64,000 nt of DNA, taken from NCBI GenBank assembly GCA_022563195.1, contig JADFNV010000001.1:62001-126000 (forward strand), read 5' to 3'. Under the pieces are notes generated by a model that saw only the letters and a list, made by a program, of their open reading frames with translations, had not been told where the DNA came from and ran no database searches. The translations under genes and the position numbers were made by a program. Origin of the DNA: Pseudomonadota bacterium. GTDB taxonomy: Bacteria; Pseudomonadota; Gammaproteobacteria; Steroidobacterales; Woeseiaceae. Positions within the stretch are counted from its first letter, which is position 1. Each line of letters opens with the position of its first letter. Of the stretch, positions 29,619 to 38,606 are shown in pieces.

Positions 29619-30503
29619 ATGAACAATAATGTCGTCATTACGTGCGCGGTAACGGGCGCGGCCGATACCTTGTCGAGACATCCGGATATTCCCGTCACCA
29701 CGGCACAGATTGCCGACGCGGTGATAGCCGCCGCCAAGGCCGGTGCAGCGGTCGCGCATATCCATGTTCGCGACCCGGAGACAGGCCAGGGCTCCCGCGA
29801 TGTTGGCCTGTTCACGGCGGTTGTCGAGCGAGTGCGCGCGAGCGACACCGACGTAGTGATCAATCTTACGGCCGGCATGGGCGGTTCCTGGTTTCCGAGC
29901 GAGGGCGAGGATCCAAGTCAGCCGGGTCCGGGCACAGATATGGTCGGTCCCGAAGAGCGGCTCGAGCACGTCGACAAATTGCGCCCGGAAATCTGCAGTC
30001 TCGATTGCGGCACGATGAATTTCGGCGACAACGAAATTTACGTCAGTACGCCCGGATATCTTCGTGTGATGGCGAAATTGTTGCAGGGCTGGGGCGTGAA
30101 ACCCGAGATGGAAGTATTCGAACTGGGACACATACGCCTGGCACGACAACTGATCCATGAAGAACTTATCGATGCGCCACCCCTGTTTCAGATTTGCCTC
30201 GGCATACCCTGGGGGGCTGACGCCGATACCGACAGCATGCTGGCGATGCGCAACGCTCTACCGTCCGGCGCCAGATGGGCCGGTTTTGGAATCGGTCGAA
30301 CCGAGATGCCGATGGTGGCGCAAGCCGCATTGCTCGGTGGCAACGTCCGCGTTGGCCTTGAAGACAATCTTTACCTGGAAAAAGGGGTGCTGGCGTCGAA
30401 TGCCGATCTCGTGACTCGCGCACGGGAAATCCTGGAGCGCCTCGGCGCAAGTATTGCCTCACCTGCTGAGGCGCGCCAGATCCTGGGTCTCAAGGGCATC
30501 TGA
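29619..30503 (+). CDS. BKACE (DUF849) beta-keto acid cleavage enzyme, probably 3-dehydrocarnitine:acetyl-CoA
   Basis: A 294-residue enzyme of the BKACE family, which reacts a beta-keto acid with acetyl-CoA to give a CoA ester and acetoacetate. The zinc-binding HxH is in [13 protein letters not shown] near residues 47-49, followed by [11 protein letters not shown] and the [13 protein letters not shown] strand with the third-ligand Glu region. Family members act on many substrates; next to a carnitine-dehydrogenase-like gene and BCCT transporters the likely one is 3-dehydrocarnitine, giving betainyl-CoA. Ribosome site AAAGGA. It starts an operon with the BCCT gene 14 bp downstream. Confidence 0.8.
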   Translation: MNNNVVITCAVTGAADTLSRHPDIPVTTAQIADAVIAAAKAGAAVAHIHVRDPETGQGSRDVGLFTAVVERVRASDTDVVINLTAGMGGSWFPSEGEDPSQPGPGTDMVGPEERLEHVDKLRPEICSLDCGTMNFGDNEIYVSTPGYLRVMAKLLQGWGVKPEMEVFELGHIRLARQLIHEELIDAPPLFQICLGIPWGADADTDSMLAMRNALPSGARWAGFGIGRTEMPMVAQAALLGGNVRVGLEDNLYLEKGVLASNADLVTRAREILERLGASIASPAEARQILGLKGI

Positions 30504-30517
30504 CTGACCCCGTTAAA

Positions 30518-32035
30518 ATGAGACAGCCCCGCATCGATCGCCCGCTCTTTATCATTACCTCGTCAATAGCCGTCGCGGTCTGCATTCCGCTCGGGCTGTT
30601 CCCGGAAGCAGCAGAGCGATTTATATCGGAGCTCTACGACTGGATCGCTACAAATCTCGGTGTCTTCTACCAGATGTTCGGTCTCGGCACGATCGGTTTT
30701 CTTATTTGGCTCGCGTGCAGTCGCTACGGCAATATAAAACTGGGTGGCCGTGACGACGAACCCGATTATTCGACGTTTTCGTGGATCGGCATGCTATTTT
30801 GCGCCGGAACCGGCGCCTCGCTGCTCGTATGGTCCGGTGTGGAGTGGGCTTACTATGTTGACTCACCGCCTCTCGGCGCGGTCGCCAGGTCTGCTGAAGC
30901 CTTCGAATTCGCTGCGGCCTATGGGCCATTTCACTGGGGAATTACGGCGTGGGCACTGTATGCCCTGCCAACAATTGCGATTGCCTATCCTTTCTATGTC
31001 AAGCGTGTGCCGCACTTGCGCGGCAGCACCGCCTTGCATGCGCTACTCGGATCGTCCGGGCGAACCAGTTTCATCGGCCGCCTCGTTGACCTTGCTGCGA
31101 TGATCGCCTTGCTCGGTGGCGCCGGCACCTCTCTGGGCGTCATTGCTCCAACGATCGCGGCGAGTGTTGCCGCGCTGCTGGGCATCGATACATCGTTCTC
31201 CCTGGAACTCGCAATAATGTTCGTCTGTATTTCCTTATTTGGTGCAAGTGTCTACCTTGGCCTCGACAAAGGTATTCGGCGGCTCAGCGACCTGAACGTG
31301 TATCTGATTCTTGGATTGCTGGCTTTCATACTCCTTGTCGGGCCAACGCTTTTTATACTGCAAACGTCTGTTAACACGGTCGGTGTCATGCTGCAAAATT
31401 TTGTGCGCATGATGTCGTGGACTGACCCTTTCGACAAAACAGGATTCGTCGAGTCCTGGACGATTTTCTACTGGGCGTGGTGGATAGCGTTCGCGCTGCC
31501 GGTCGGTGTTTTCGTTACACGGATTTCGCGCGGCCGCACAATTCGCCAGGTCATACTGGGCATGTTGGCCTTCGGCAGCATGGGTTGCTGGCTTTTCTAT
31601 TTCATACTCGGTAACTACTCGCTCTCACTTGAGTTAAACGACATCCTGTCGGTAACCGAGAGTCTCAAAGAGCACGGCATGTACGTTTCTGTCGAGAAAG
31701 TGATATCAACTCTGCCGTTGAGCAGCCTGGCGCTGACGCTTTTCATCATTGTCAGTGTTATTTCGGTGGCGACGACCTATGATTCCGCGTCGTACACGCT
31801 CGCATCCACGGCTTCGATGGAAATGAAGGAGGGCGACAACCCGGCGCGTTGGCATCGCGTATTCTGGGCGATGATCCTCGGGCTGCTGCCGATATTCATG
31901 ATGTTCGTCGGCGGCCTGGACATCATTCGCTCGGGCGTGCTGGTCGCGTCCCTGCCAATTTTGCTTGTCGGTGTCGCGATGATCTTCTCGTTGCGGAAGT
32001 CTTTAAGTAGCCACTTCGACGACGATACTATCTAG
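30518..32035 (+). CDS. BCCT-family betaine/carnitine transporter (copy 1)
   Basis: A 505-residue, 12-helix transporter of the betaine/choline/carnitine family for quaternary ammonium compounds. The TM3 region reads WSGVEWAYYVDSPPLG, closer to CaiT-like carriers (EWAYY / EIYYY type) than to the BetP glycine-rich loop; the substrate-site and loop motif WAWWIAFALPVGVFVTRISRGRTIR is present. No long osmosensing C-terminal extension is seen, consistent with nutrient uptake rather than osmoregulation. Cotranscribed with the BKACE gene; paralogous to the BCCT at 40421-41950. Confidence 0.9.
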   Translation: MRQPRIDRPLFIITSSIAVAVCIPLGLFPEAAERFISELYDWIATNLGVFYQMFGLGTIGFLIWLACSRYGNIKLGGRDDEPDYSTFSWIGMLFCAGTGASLLVWSGVEWAYYVDSPPLGAVARSAEAFEFAAAYGPFHWGITAWALYALPTIAIAYPFYVKRVPHLRGSTALHALLGSSGRTSFIGRLVDLAAMIALLGGAGTSLGVIAPTIAASVAALLGIDTSFSLELAIMFVCISLFGASVYLGLDKGIRRLSDLNVYLILGLLAFILLVGPTLFILQTSVNTVGVMLQNFVRMMSWTDPFDKTGFVESWTIFYWAWWIAFALPVGVFVTRISRGRTIRQVILGMLAFGSMGCWLFYFILGNYSLSLELNDILSVTESLKEHGMYVSVEKVISTLPLSSLALTLFIIVSVISVATTYDSASYTLASTASMEMKEGDNPARWHRVFWAMILGLLPIFMMFVGGLDIIRSGVLVASLPILLVGVAMIFSLRKSLSSHFDDDTI

Positions 32036-32987
32036 CGAGTTCATCCAGCGCTTTGCGAATTGCGATCAGGCCGGCATCGCGCTGCCGATTGAGCGTTGAA
32101 TAATCCCTGTCGCCCGCCAGGCGAGCGCTGCCCTCGATCAGTAATTTTGCAAGCGCCGGCGTCAGTTCAGGCGCGTCCATGCGCGACCACGGCAGCTTGA
32201 ATGCCGGGCCGAATTGCTCAAGGCAATACTCCATGCCGCCCTCGCCGCCACCGATATGGTAGGTCAGGCACGGGCCCATCATCGCCCAGCGCGGGCCCGG
32301 CCCGTTCACCACAGCGAAGTCGATATCCTCAACGCTTGCCTCATCATTCACAATCATGTGCAAGGCCTCGCGCCATATCGCCTCCTGGAGGCGAGTTGCA
32401 ATGAAGCCCGGAATTTCACGTTTTAGCACGAGCGGCGCCTTGCCCGCGACCGTGTAAAACCCGGCCGCCCATTGAACGGCTCCAGGCGCTGTATGCTTTC
32501 CTCCTACCACTTCGACCAGTGGCAGTAAATACGGCGGATTGAACGGATGACCGACAACGGTGCGTTCGGCGGTCGCACATTGCATCTGAATGTCCGTCAT
32601 GCGCAAACCCGATGTGCTCGATGCAATGACGACGTTCGGCGGCACTATTTCGCCGAGCGTCTTGTACAGAGCCTGCTTGAGCGGCAACGACTCCGGTGCG
32701 CTCTCCTGAATGAATTCAGCGTCCTTTATCGCCGCGCCCAAGTCGCTTGTGACGACCAACCTGGCAAGCTCCGCGCCTTCGGCAAGACCCAGTTCGGTGA
32801 GGCTGGTCCACGCATCGTTGACGAGACCTCGCAAAGACGTTTCTTCATCTTTCGAGTGAATATAGCTTACAACGTTGAATCCCTTCGCGAGGAAGTAGGC
32901 GGACCAGCCTGCGCCGATCGGTCCCGCGCCGATGCATGTCACATTCCTTACCGCAGTGGGCTCAATGCCGTCGAATGCATTGCTCAT
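32028..32987 (-). CDS. L-carnitine dehydrogenase-like (3-hydroxyacyl-CoA dehydrogenase superfamily)
   Basis: A 319-residue NAD-dependent dehydrogenase: Rossmann motif GAGPIGAGW near residue 20, then an all-helical C-terminal domain. The segment HPFNPPYLLPLVEVVGG is typical of carnitine 3-dehydrogenases, unlike the HFFNPVP of 3-hydroxybutyryl-CoA dehydrogenases. It would oxidise carnitine to 3-dehydrocarnitine, the substrate of the BKACE at 29619. No thioesterase domain is fused to it. It lies 26 bp downstream of the crotonase gene on the same strand and its stop overlaps the BCCT stop by 8 bp. A hydroxyacyl-CoA or gulonate-type substrate is the alternative. Confidence 0.75.
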   Translation of the reverse strand: MSNAFDGIEPTAVRNVTCIGAGPIGAGWSAYFLAKGFNVVSYIHSKDEETSLRGLVNDAWTSLTELGLAEGAELARLVVTSDLGAAIKDAEFIQESAPESLPLKQALYKTLGEIVPPNVVIASSTSGLRMTDIQMQCATAERTVVGHPFNPPYLLPLVEVVGGKHTAPGAVQWAAGFYTVAGKAPLVLKREIPGFIATRLQEAIWREALHMIVNDEASVEDIDFAVVNGPGPRWAMMGPCLTYHIGGGEGGMEYCLEQFGPAFKLPWSRMDAPELTPALAKLLIEGSARLAGDRDYSTLNRQRDAGLIAIRKALDELAR

Positions 32988-33013
32988 CTCAGGACTCTCC
33001 AGGCATGAATCGT

Positions 33014-33817
33014 TCAGCGGCCCTTGAATTTAGCATCGCGTTTTTCGACATACGCGTTGACACCTTCCTCGGCATCTTCGGACGCAAGCAGGCGTCTGTA
33101 GTTTGGGAGATCCGCCGTCCGAATTGTCTCGAAGGACTGTCGAATTCCGTTGCCATCGATTTCACGCAACACTTCCTTCAGCGCTTGCAACGCAAGCGGC
33201 GCCACCTCGGTCAGCTTGTTAGCCCAGGTCATCGCGGTATCCATGAGTGCATCGGCCGGCACGACCTTGTTCACCAGCCCAAAGCTTGCGGCCTCCTTTG
33301 CCGACATGCGCTCCCCGATCAGCAACATCTCCATCGCTTTGTTGTACGGCAGCCGTTTGGGCAAGCGCTGTATCGCTCCTGCATCCGGAATCAGGCCCAG
33401 TGGTAGTTCGGGCAATACGAACTCGACATGCTCCGCTGCGATAAGCAGATCACAGGCGAGGGCCAGTTCGAAACCGCCGCCGATTACGATACCGTTCAGT
33501 GCCCCGATCACGGGCTTGTTGAGATTCCATAGTTCGGTCAGCCCCGCAAAGCCTCCGGGACCGTAGTCATCCTCCCACCAATTTTCCGTCTGCATTTCAC
33601 CCTTGCTAACGGCTTTGAGGTCCCAGCCGGCCGAGAATATTTTTTCGCCGCCGCCAGTAATGATGCCAACTGACAGATCCGGATCGTCACGCAACATGAT
33701 GAAAGCCTCGCCCAGCTTGCGGCTGGTTTCGAGGTCGATCGCATTGGCTTTAGGGCGGTCCAACACAACGACGAGAACTTTGCCCTCACGTGAAACTTTG
33801 ACTTGCTCGTCCATCAC
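33014..33817 (-). CDS. Enoyl-CoA hydratase/isomerase, CaiD-like
   Basis: A 267-residue crotonase-fold protein. Oxyanion-hole segments are FSAGWDLKAV and GGGFELALACDLLIA; the catalytic Glu position is in FVLPELPLGLIPDAG. CaiD hydrates crotonobetainyl-CoA to carnitinyl-CoA, and the context (CoA ligase divergent, CaiA-like dehydrogenase, carnitine dehydrogenase downstream) favours that, but crotonases are hard to assign by sequence alone. First gene of a two-gene minus-strand operon with the carnitine-dehydrogenase-like gene. Confidence 0.75.
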   Translation of the reverse strand: MMDEQVKVSREGKVLVVVLDRPKANAIDLETSRKLGEAFIMLRDDPDLSVGIITGGGEKIFSAGWDLKAVSKGEMQTENWWEDDYGPGGFAGLTELWNLNKPVIGALNGIVIGGGFELALACDLLIAAEHVEFVLPELPLGLIPDAGAIQRLPKRLPYNKAMEMLLIGERMSAKEAASFGLVNKVVPADALMDTAMTWANKLTEVAPLALQALKEVLREIDGNGIRQSFETIRTADLPNYRRLLASEDAEEGVNAYVEKRDAKFKGR

Positions 33818-33902
33818 AGCTCCTTGCGTCTTGTGCCAGCTAACGACACTTTCTGGCGGCTTGTTAATCCAATCATGCGTGATCGTGCGCAGGGCGATTG
33901 CG

Positions 33903-33935
33903 CTTTTTGCGACAGAAACCGCGTTTTTTCGACAC
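33903..33935 (-). promoter_or_regulatory. Pair of 20-bp-spaced TGTCGMA repeats upstream of the crotonase gene
   Basis: On the minus strand TGTCGAAAAAA (33934-33924) and TGTCGCAAAAA (33914-33904) are direct repeats exactly 20 bp apart, oriented toward the crotonase gene, whose start is 86 bp further. The same arrangement occurs at 37342-37372. Two helical turns between direct half-sites is typical of AraC-family activators; the GlxA-type regulator at 36221-37303 is the obvious candidate. Confidence 0.55.
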
Positions 33936-34039
33936 GCCGGGCATAGCGAAGCGCCGTCCGCCTGGGACCACAGATCCCGCCATTGTGAGCACTGCCAACG
34001 CCTCCACCATTATCCCGAAATTTGCACACGCTGCGCCGC

Positions 34040-34051
34040 CTGTCGAAAATT
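34040..34051 (+). promoter_or_regulatory. Single TGTCGAA site upstream of the acyl-CoA synthetase
   Basis: CTGTCGAAAATT matches the half-site seen at 33924-33934 and 37344-37372, points toward the synthetase gene and ends 56 bp before its start. No partner 20 bp away is visible. Confidence 0.35.
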
Positions 34052-34107
34052 AGCAATAAGCCCGAGTGGCAATAACTGATCATATGGGCGCATACCATTA
34101 CCGGAAT

Positions 34108-36210
34108 ATGGACGTGTCACAAGCACCGCAGGACAGGCTGTCGCGCCTGCTGGCGCCGCGGAGCATCGCTTTCGTAGGCGGCAGCATAGCCGGAATGGCC
34201 ATTCGGCGTTGTGTCGAGCTTGGCTACGATGGCGATATCTGGCCCGTTAACCCAGAACTCGATGAACTCGAAGACCATCCCTGTTTCAGGTCGGTCGACG
34301 ACCTTCCAGGAGCACCCGACGCCGCATTCATCGCCGTCCGCTGCGAGCTCGCTATTGATGTCGTACGCTCGCTCGCAAACTCAGGCGCAGGCGGTTGCGT
34401 CTGCTATGCCGCGGGCTTTGCCGAGATTGGCGGCGACGGCATTATCCTGCAACAACAATTGATAGACGCCGCCGATGACATGCCGCTCGTCGGGCCTAAC
34501 TGCTTCGGCTTTATTAATTTCGCCGCACGCTGCGCGCTATGGCCATACCTGTTCAATGGCGGTCCGGTCGAACGTGGCGTCGCCCTGATTTCCCAAAGCG
34601 GCAATATCGGCATGAACCTGACCATGAATCAGCGCTCTGTTCGCCTGACGCATGTCATTGGAACTGGCAACCAGGCCGTGCTGGGTCCGGGCGAATACAT
34701 CGAGGCATTGCTGAACGATGACCGCGTATCCGCGATCGGCATGTACATCGAAGGATTTGATGACGTAAACCGCTTCGCCAAGGCAGCGGCGCGTGCCTTG
34801 AAAAAGGGTGTGCCGATCGTCGTCATGAAAGTCGGCAAGACAGAGGCCAGTGCAAAACAGACCAGCAGCCACACGAGCTCCATAGCTGGATCAGACGAAT
34901 TATATAATGCCTTCTTCGATCGCATGGGCGTCGTGCGAGTCAACTCTCTCAATCGTCTGCTCGAGACGCTTAAAATATTCGACCTTGCCGGCCCATTGAC
35001 CGGCCGCAATATCGTCACACTGTCATGTTCGGGCGGCGAGGCGGCTACGATCGCCGACCTTGTGCCGGACTTTGGTCTTGAAACACGACCGTTCACTAAC
35101 AGTCAGCTTGCTGATCTCGAGTCGCAGTTTCCCGACTACGTCACCGTCTCTAACCCTTTTGACTACAACACATCGATTTGGGGTGACCCGATTGCGCAGG
35201 AGCGCTGCTTTAGCTCAGCGTTGCAAGGAAGTCATGACGCGGCATTTCTCGTCTACGATCATCCAACTGTCATTGCTGCGGAGGTCGATGAGTGGCTTAG
35301 TGCTGTCGACGCGTTCATCGCCGCGCACAAAACCACTGGAATACCCGCGTTCGTCATCTGCACCATTAGCGAACTACTGCCAAGGTCCGTTCAAGACCGC
35401 ATACTTAAACACGGAGTTGTTCCTTTGCAGGGCCTCGAAGATGGGCTATACGCGTATGCCGCCGCCGCACGTTATTTCGAGTATTGCCATGACAAAATGC
35501 AATCGCTGACATTACCCCGACCTGTAACTGCCTTGGTGGACAAGCCAGTGATGACACTCGACGAGTGGCAAAGCAAGCAGGCCCTGGCCAGTGTTGGCTT
35601 GCCCATTCCTGCTGGAAATACTGGCACCGCCGCGGAAGTGCCGACAATAGCCGATTCGCTCGGCTATCCCGTTGTCGTCAAGGCCGTTGGACCCTCGTTT
35701 ATACACAAGTCCGATCTCGGTGCTGTCTGCATCGATCTCGAAAATCGCGAGGCTGCCCAGGCAGCTGTCGCGCAAATTATCGAAAGCTGTAACTCGCATG
35801 GGATGCAAGCCGAGCGATTTCTCGTCGAGCGCATGATCCAAGCACCGCTCGCTGAGCTGATCGTCGGCATCAAGCGCGATGAGCAGTTCGGCCTCGCACT
35901 CATCGTTGGCAGCGGCGGGGTTCTGGTCGAGCTACTCGCCGACAGTAAAAGCCTGTTGTTGCCTGTAACTCGTGAGGAGTTGCGCGTGGCGATTGAATCA
36001 TTGGCGGTATCGAAGCTGATCAGCGGATTCCGTGGTCGGCCCCAAGGTGACATCGAAGCATTGCTCGATGCCGTGCTTGCGGTTGCTGCATATGCGGAGA
36101 TGAACTGGGACTCGTTACTCGAGCTCGATGTTAACCCTCTGATGGTGATGCCCGCAGGTCAGGGTGTAGTGGCGGCCGACGCCTTGATCCTGATGCAGCA
36201 GAGCTCCTAG
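34108..36210 (+). CDS. NDP-forming acyl-CoA synthetase (acetate-CoA ligase family)
   Basis: A fused alpha-beta ADP-forming acyl-CoA synthetase of about 700 residues. Domains in order: CoA-binding Rossmann (RSIAFVGGS, near 20), succinyl-CoA-synthetase-like domain with the phospho-His region SHTSSIAGSDELY near residue 260, and a C-terminal ATP-grasp domain (KAVGPSFIHKSDLGAV). The reaction is acid + CoA + ATP to acyl-CoA + ADP + Pi. In this island it may activate gamma-butyrobetaine, crotonobetaine or carnitine in place of CaiC/CaiB. Starts at 34066 (GTG) and 34084 (ATG) are also in frame; 34108 has CGGAAT just upstream and best matches family N-termini. Confidence 0.85.
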   Translation: MDVSQAPQDRLSRLLAPRSIAFVGGSIAGMAIRRCVELGYDGDIWPVNPELDELEDHPCFRSVDDLPGAPDAAFIAVRCELAIDVVRSLANSGAGGCVCYAAGFAEIGGDGIILQQQLIDAADDMPLVGPNCFGFINFAARCALWPYLFNGGPVERGVALISQSGNIGMNLTMNQRSVRLTHVIGTGNQAVLGPGEYIEALLNDDRVSAIGMYIEGFDDVNRFAKAAARALKKGVPIVVMKVGKTEASAKQTSSHTSSIAGSDELYNAFFDRMGVVRVNSLNRLLETLKIFDLAGPLTGRNIVTLSCSGGEAATIADLVPDFGLETRPFTNSQLADLESQFPDYVTVSNPFDYNTSIWGDPIAQERCFSSALQGSHDAAFLVYDHPTVIAAEVDEWLSAVDAFIAAHKTTGIPAFVICTISELLPRSVQDRILKHGVVPLQGLEDGLYAYAAAARYFEYCHDKMQSLTLPRPVTALVDKPVMTLDEWQSKQALASVGLPIPAGNTGTAAEVPTIADSLGYPVVVKAVGPSFIHKSDLGAVCIDLENREAAQAAVAQIIESCNSHGMQAERFLVERMIQAPLAELIVGIKRDEQFGLALIVGSGGVLVELLADSKSLLLPVTREELRVAIESLAVSKLISGFRGRPQGDIEALLDAVLAVAAYAEMNWDSLLELDVNPLMVMPAGQGVVAADALILMQQSS

Positions 36211-36220
36211 TCCGGTTTAA

Positions 36221-37303
36221 TCATAAATTGCCGCGATGATTGCGCCCTGATGTGTCGGGAATGGGTCGCTTTCCAGTGCTCATCGTTGAATGCAGGCCGG
36301 GCCAGTGTGGACTGCGCTCCGAGTCCGGCCACGCCAGCCGATGATCCCTTGGACGCAAGCCGAACTCCTCTGCGTAGGACTTGCTGAAATATGATGAACT
36401 CGCAAAGCCGCTTGCGATGCAAATGTCGAGCACCGACATGTCAGTCTGCGTCAGCAGCGCGCGAGCACGTTGCAAGCGAACGCGCCTGTAGAACGCTACG
36501 GCCGAGCAAGCAAAGTGCTTGCTAAACAGTCGTTCGAGCTTACGTTGCGACAGACCCAGTGTCGCCGCGACCTGCGGAATCTTGAATGTCCGCTCGACAT
36601 TGGCCTCCATGATGTCGATAGCCTGTTGCAGCGGCTTGGGCACGGTTCCATGATCGTTTTGCAGCGCCTCTCTCTGCGGCTGCCAGGACTCGCGTGGCGC
36701 CGCACAGATGACCTGCTCCGCAACCTCGGTCGCCAGTGCACTGCCGTATCGTTCCTGTATGTCGTGCAGCATCATGTCTATACACGCCGTGCCGCCTGCG
36801 CAGGTCATGCGCTTGCGGTCGATCACAAATAACTGATCCCGGATGTCAACGTCGGGGTAACGCTCACAAAATGCATTGCGGCAGTGCCAGTGAATCGTCG
36901 CCGAGTATCCTGACAGCAGTCCAGCCCTGGCCAGCACATACGAACCCATTTCCGCCGCGCCGATGATGATTTGTTGGCGCGCCGCGTTGAGCAGCCAGCG
37001 GTCCAGAACGTCATTCTCATAGCGCTCGGCATTCCAGCCTCCACAAACTATAACTGCGTCCAGCGCGTCAAAGTTTTCGCTCAGCGCCTCTGTGTCAATG
37101 TTGTAACCGCTGCAACCCGGGACGGCCGTTCCATCGGCCGATACATAGGTCCAGTGATACAGCTCGCCACCGCCGCAGTAGTTCGCAATCCGCAGCGGCT
37201 CGACCAGCGATGACAGCGTCAGCGAACTAAATTTGGGCAGCAATACAAACGCGACCCGAAAGGGGGCTTGTTGGAATTTCCTGTTGTCCTGATAGTGCGT
37301 CAT
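36221..37303 (-). CDS. GlxA/CdhR-type AraC-family transcription regulator
   Basis: A 360-residue regulator with an N-terminal DJ-1/PfpI (GATase1-like) domain (about 15-185, AVIVCGGWNAERY and IIIGAAEMGSYVLARAG) and a C-terminal AraC double HTH (LGLSQRKLERLFSKHF and DICIASGFASSSYFSKSYAEEFG, read with the family's two helix pairs). The same architecture is found in CdhR, the activator of carnitine-dehydrogenase genes in Pseudomonas, and in GbdR for glycine betaine. It is embedded between the two halves of the carnitine-like island and its start is 38 bp from the paired repeats at 37342-37372, so self-regulation is plausible. Confidence 0.85.
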   Translation of the reverse strand: MTHYQDNRKFQQAPFRVAFVLLPKFSSLTLSSLVEPLRIANYCGGGELYHWTYVSADGTAVPGCSGYNIDTEALSENFDALDAVIVCGGWNAERYENDVLDRWLLNAARQQIIIGAAEMGSYVLARAGLLSGYSATIHWHCRNAFCERYPDVDIRDQLFVIDRKRMTCAGGTACIDMMLHDIQERYGSALATEVAEQVICAAPRESWQPQREALQNDHGTVPKPLQQAIDIMEANVERTFKIPQVAATLGLSQRKLERLFSKHFACSAVAFYRRVRLQRARALLTQTDMSVLDICIASGFASSSYFSKSYAEEFGLRPRDHRLAWPDSERSPHWPGLHSTMSTGKRPIPDTSGRNHRGNL

Positions 37304-37341
37304 CTGGAGGACCCTGGACAGCGACAGCTCTCGGCGCGTCG

Positions 37342-37373
37342 TTTGTCGAATTTTTGCTATTTTTGTCGAATTC
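37342..37373 (+). promoter_or_regulatory. Pair of identical 20-bp-spaced TTTGTCGAATT repeats
   Basis: TTTGTCGAATT occurs at 37342-37352 and again at 37362-37372, exactly 20 bp apart and in the same orientation, 70 bp before the acyl-CoA dehydrogenase start and 38 bp from the divergent regulator start. It matches the inverted-strand pair at 33903-33935. Confidence 0.6.
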
Positions 37374-37441
37374 AGAGACCTTACACCGATTCGAATCTCC
37401 GATCATCTACTTCTTCGCAACGGTGTACGGGCACAGAAGCC

Positions 37442-38602
37442 ATGAATTACGAGCTCACTGACGAACAAACGATGCTGCTGACCTCCCTACAGGCATTTCT
37501 CGACGAAGAGATCTACCCCTATGAGGCTGAAGCCGACCGCAATGGCGAAGTACCGGTCGAACGGTGTGAGCACATCAAACAACGCGCCATTGAGATGGGT
37601 TTTTACGCAGCAAACCTGCCCGAGTCGGTTGGCGGTGGCGGCCTCGATTACACGACGCTTGGGCTCATCGAGCGCGAGCTGGGTAAGGTCAGCTATGCCC
37701 TCGCCGGCAATATTGCCCGGCCCACGGAGTTACTGCTTGCCTGCGAGGGCGACCAGATCGAAAAATACCTGGCGCCCTGCGTCACCGGGGAAAAGCACGA
37801 GTGTTTTGCCCTTACCGAACCCGGCGCTGGTTCTGACATCATGGCGATGGCAACCAAAGCAGTTGCAGACGGTGATGATTACGTAATCAACGGTAGCAAG
37901 CATTTCATCAGCTCGCCGTGCCTGCCTGATTTTGCCATTTTATTCGCCACGACCGGCGTCGATGAAACAGCCAAGGGGCCGCGCAAACGCGTTACCGCAT
38001 TTCTGATCGATCGCGATACAAAAGGCTTCGACATGCAACTCGGGCCATTGTGTACGAGTCAACGCGCCTATCGAACCTATGAGCTCAGCTTCAACGACTG
38101 CCGTGTGCATAAGTCACAAATTCTTGGCGAGGAAGGCACGGGTCTTGATCTTGCGAACAAATGGATACGCATGGGGCGTGTCTGGGTCGGCGCACAGTGC
38201 TGCGGTAAAATGGAGCGTTTACTCGACCTGAGCAGCGAGTGGGCGGCAACGCGCAAGCAATTCGGTCAGGCCATCGGCAAATTCCAGGGTACGTCATTCA
38301 AGATCGCCGACATGGTCACCGACTTGCAGGCGTCCGATCTGCTCGTCATGCATGCCTGTCACCGTGCCGACGATGGCAGGATGACACCCAACGATGCCGC
38401 AATCGCCAAGCTGTTTGCATCCGAGGCCCTCGGGCGTACTGCGGACAGCGCTGTACAAATTTTCGGTGGCATGGGGCTGATGGAAGACCTGCCAATACAG
38501 CGACTATGGCGAGATGCTCGCCTCGAACGAATCTGGGATGGCACATCCGAGATACAGCGTCATATCATTGCCAAGACGCAATTGCGTGCCTACGAATCTT
38601 AA
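37442..38602 (+). CDS. CaiA-like acyl-CoA dehydrogenase
   Basis: A 386-residue flavoprotein with N-terminal helical, central beta (ALTEPGAGSDIMAM) and C-terminal helical (RKQFGQAIGKFQG, IQIFGGMG-like) acyl-CoA dehydrogenase domains. Expected reaction here: gamma-butyrobetainyl-CoA to crotonobetainyl-CoA. At the site that holds the catalytic Glu in most family members (EGTSEIQ) this protein has Asp, D366 in IWDGTSEIQRH. The ATG at 37442 fits the family (MNYELTDEQ); the longer frame to 37268 runs through the operator region and into the regulator. First gene of the operon running to the carboxylesterase. Confidence 0.88.
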   Translation: MNYELTDEQTMLLTSLQAFLDEEIYPYEAEADRNGEVPVERCEHIKQRAIEMGFYAANLPESVGGGGLDYTTLGLIERELGKVSYALAGNIARPTELLLACEGDQIEKYLAPCVTGEKHECFALTEPGAGSDIMAMATKAVADGDDYVINGSKHFISSPCLPDFAILFATTGVDETAKGPRKRVTAFLIDRDTKGFDMQLGPLCTSQRAYRTYELSFNDCRVHKSQILGEEGTGLDLANKWIRMGRVWVGAQCCGKMERLLDLSSEWAATRKQFGQAIGKFQGTSFKIADMVTDLQASDLLVMHACHRADDGRMTPNDAAIAKLFASEALGRTADSAVQIFGGMGLMEDLPIQRLWRDARLERIWDGTSEIQRHIIAKTQLRAYES

Positions 38603-38606
38603 GACA

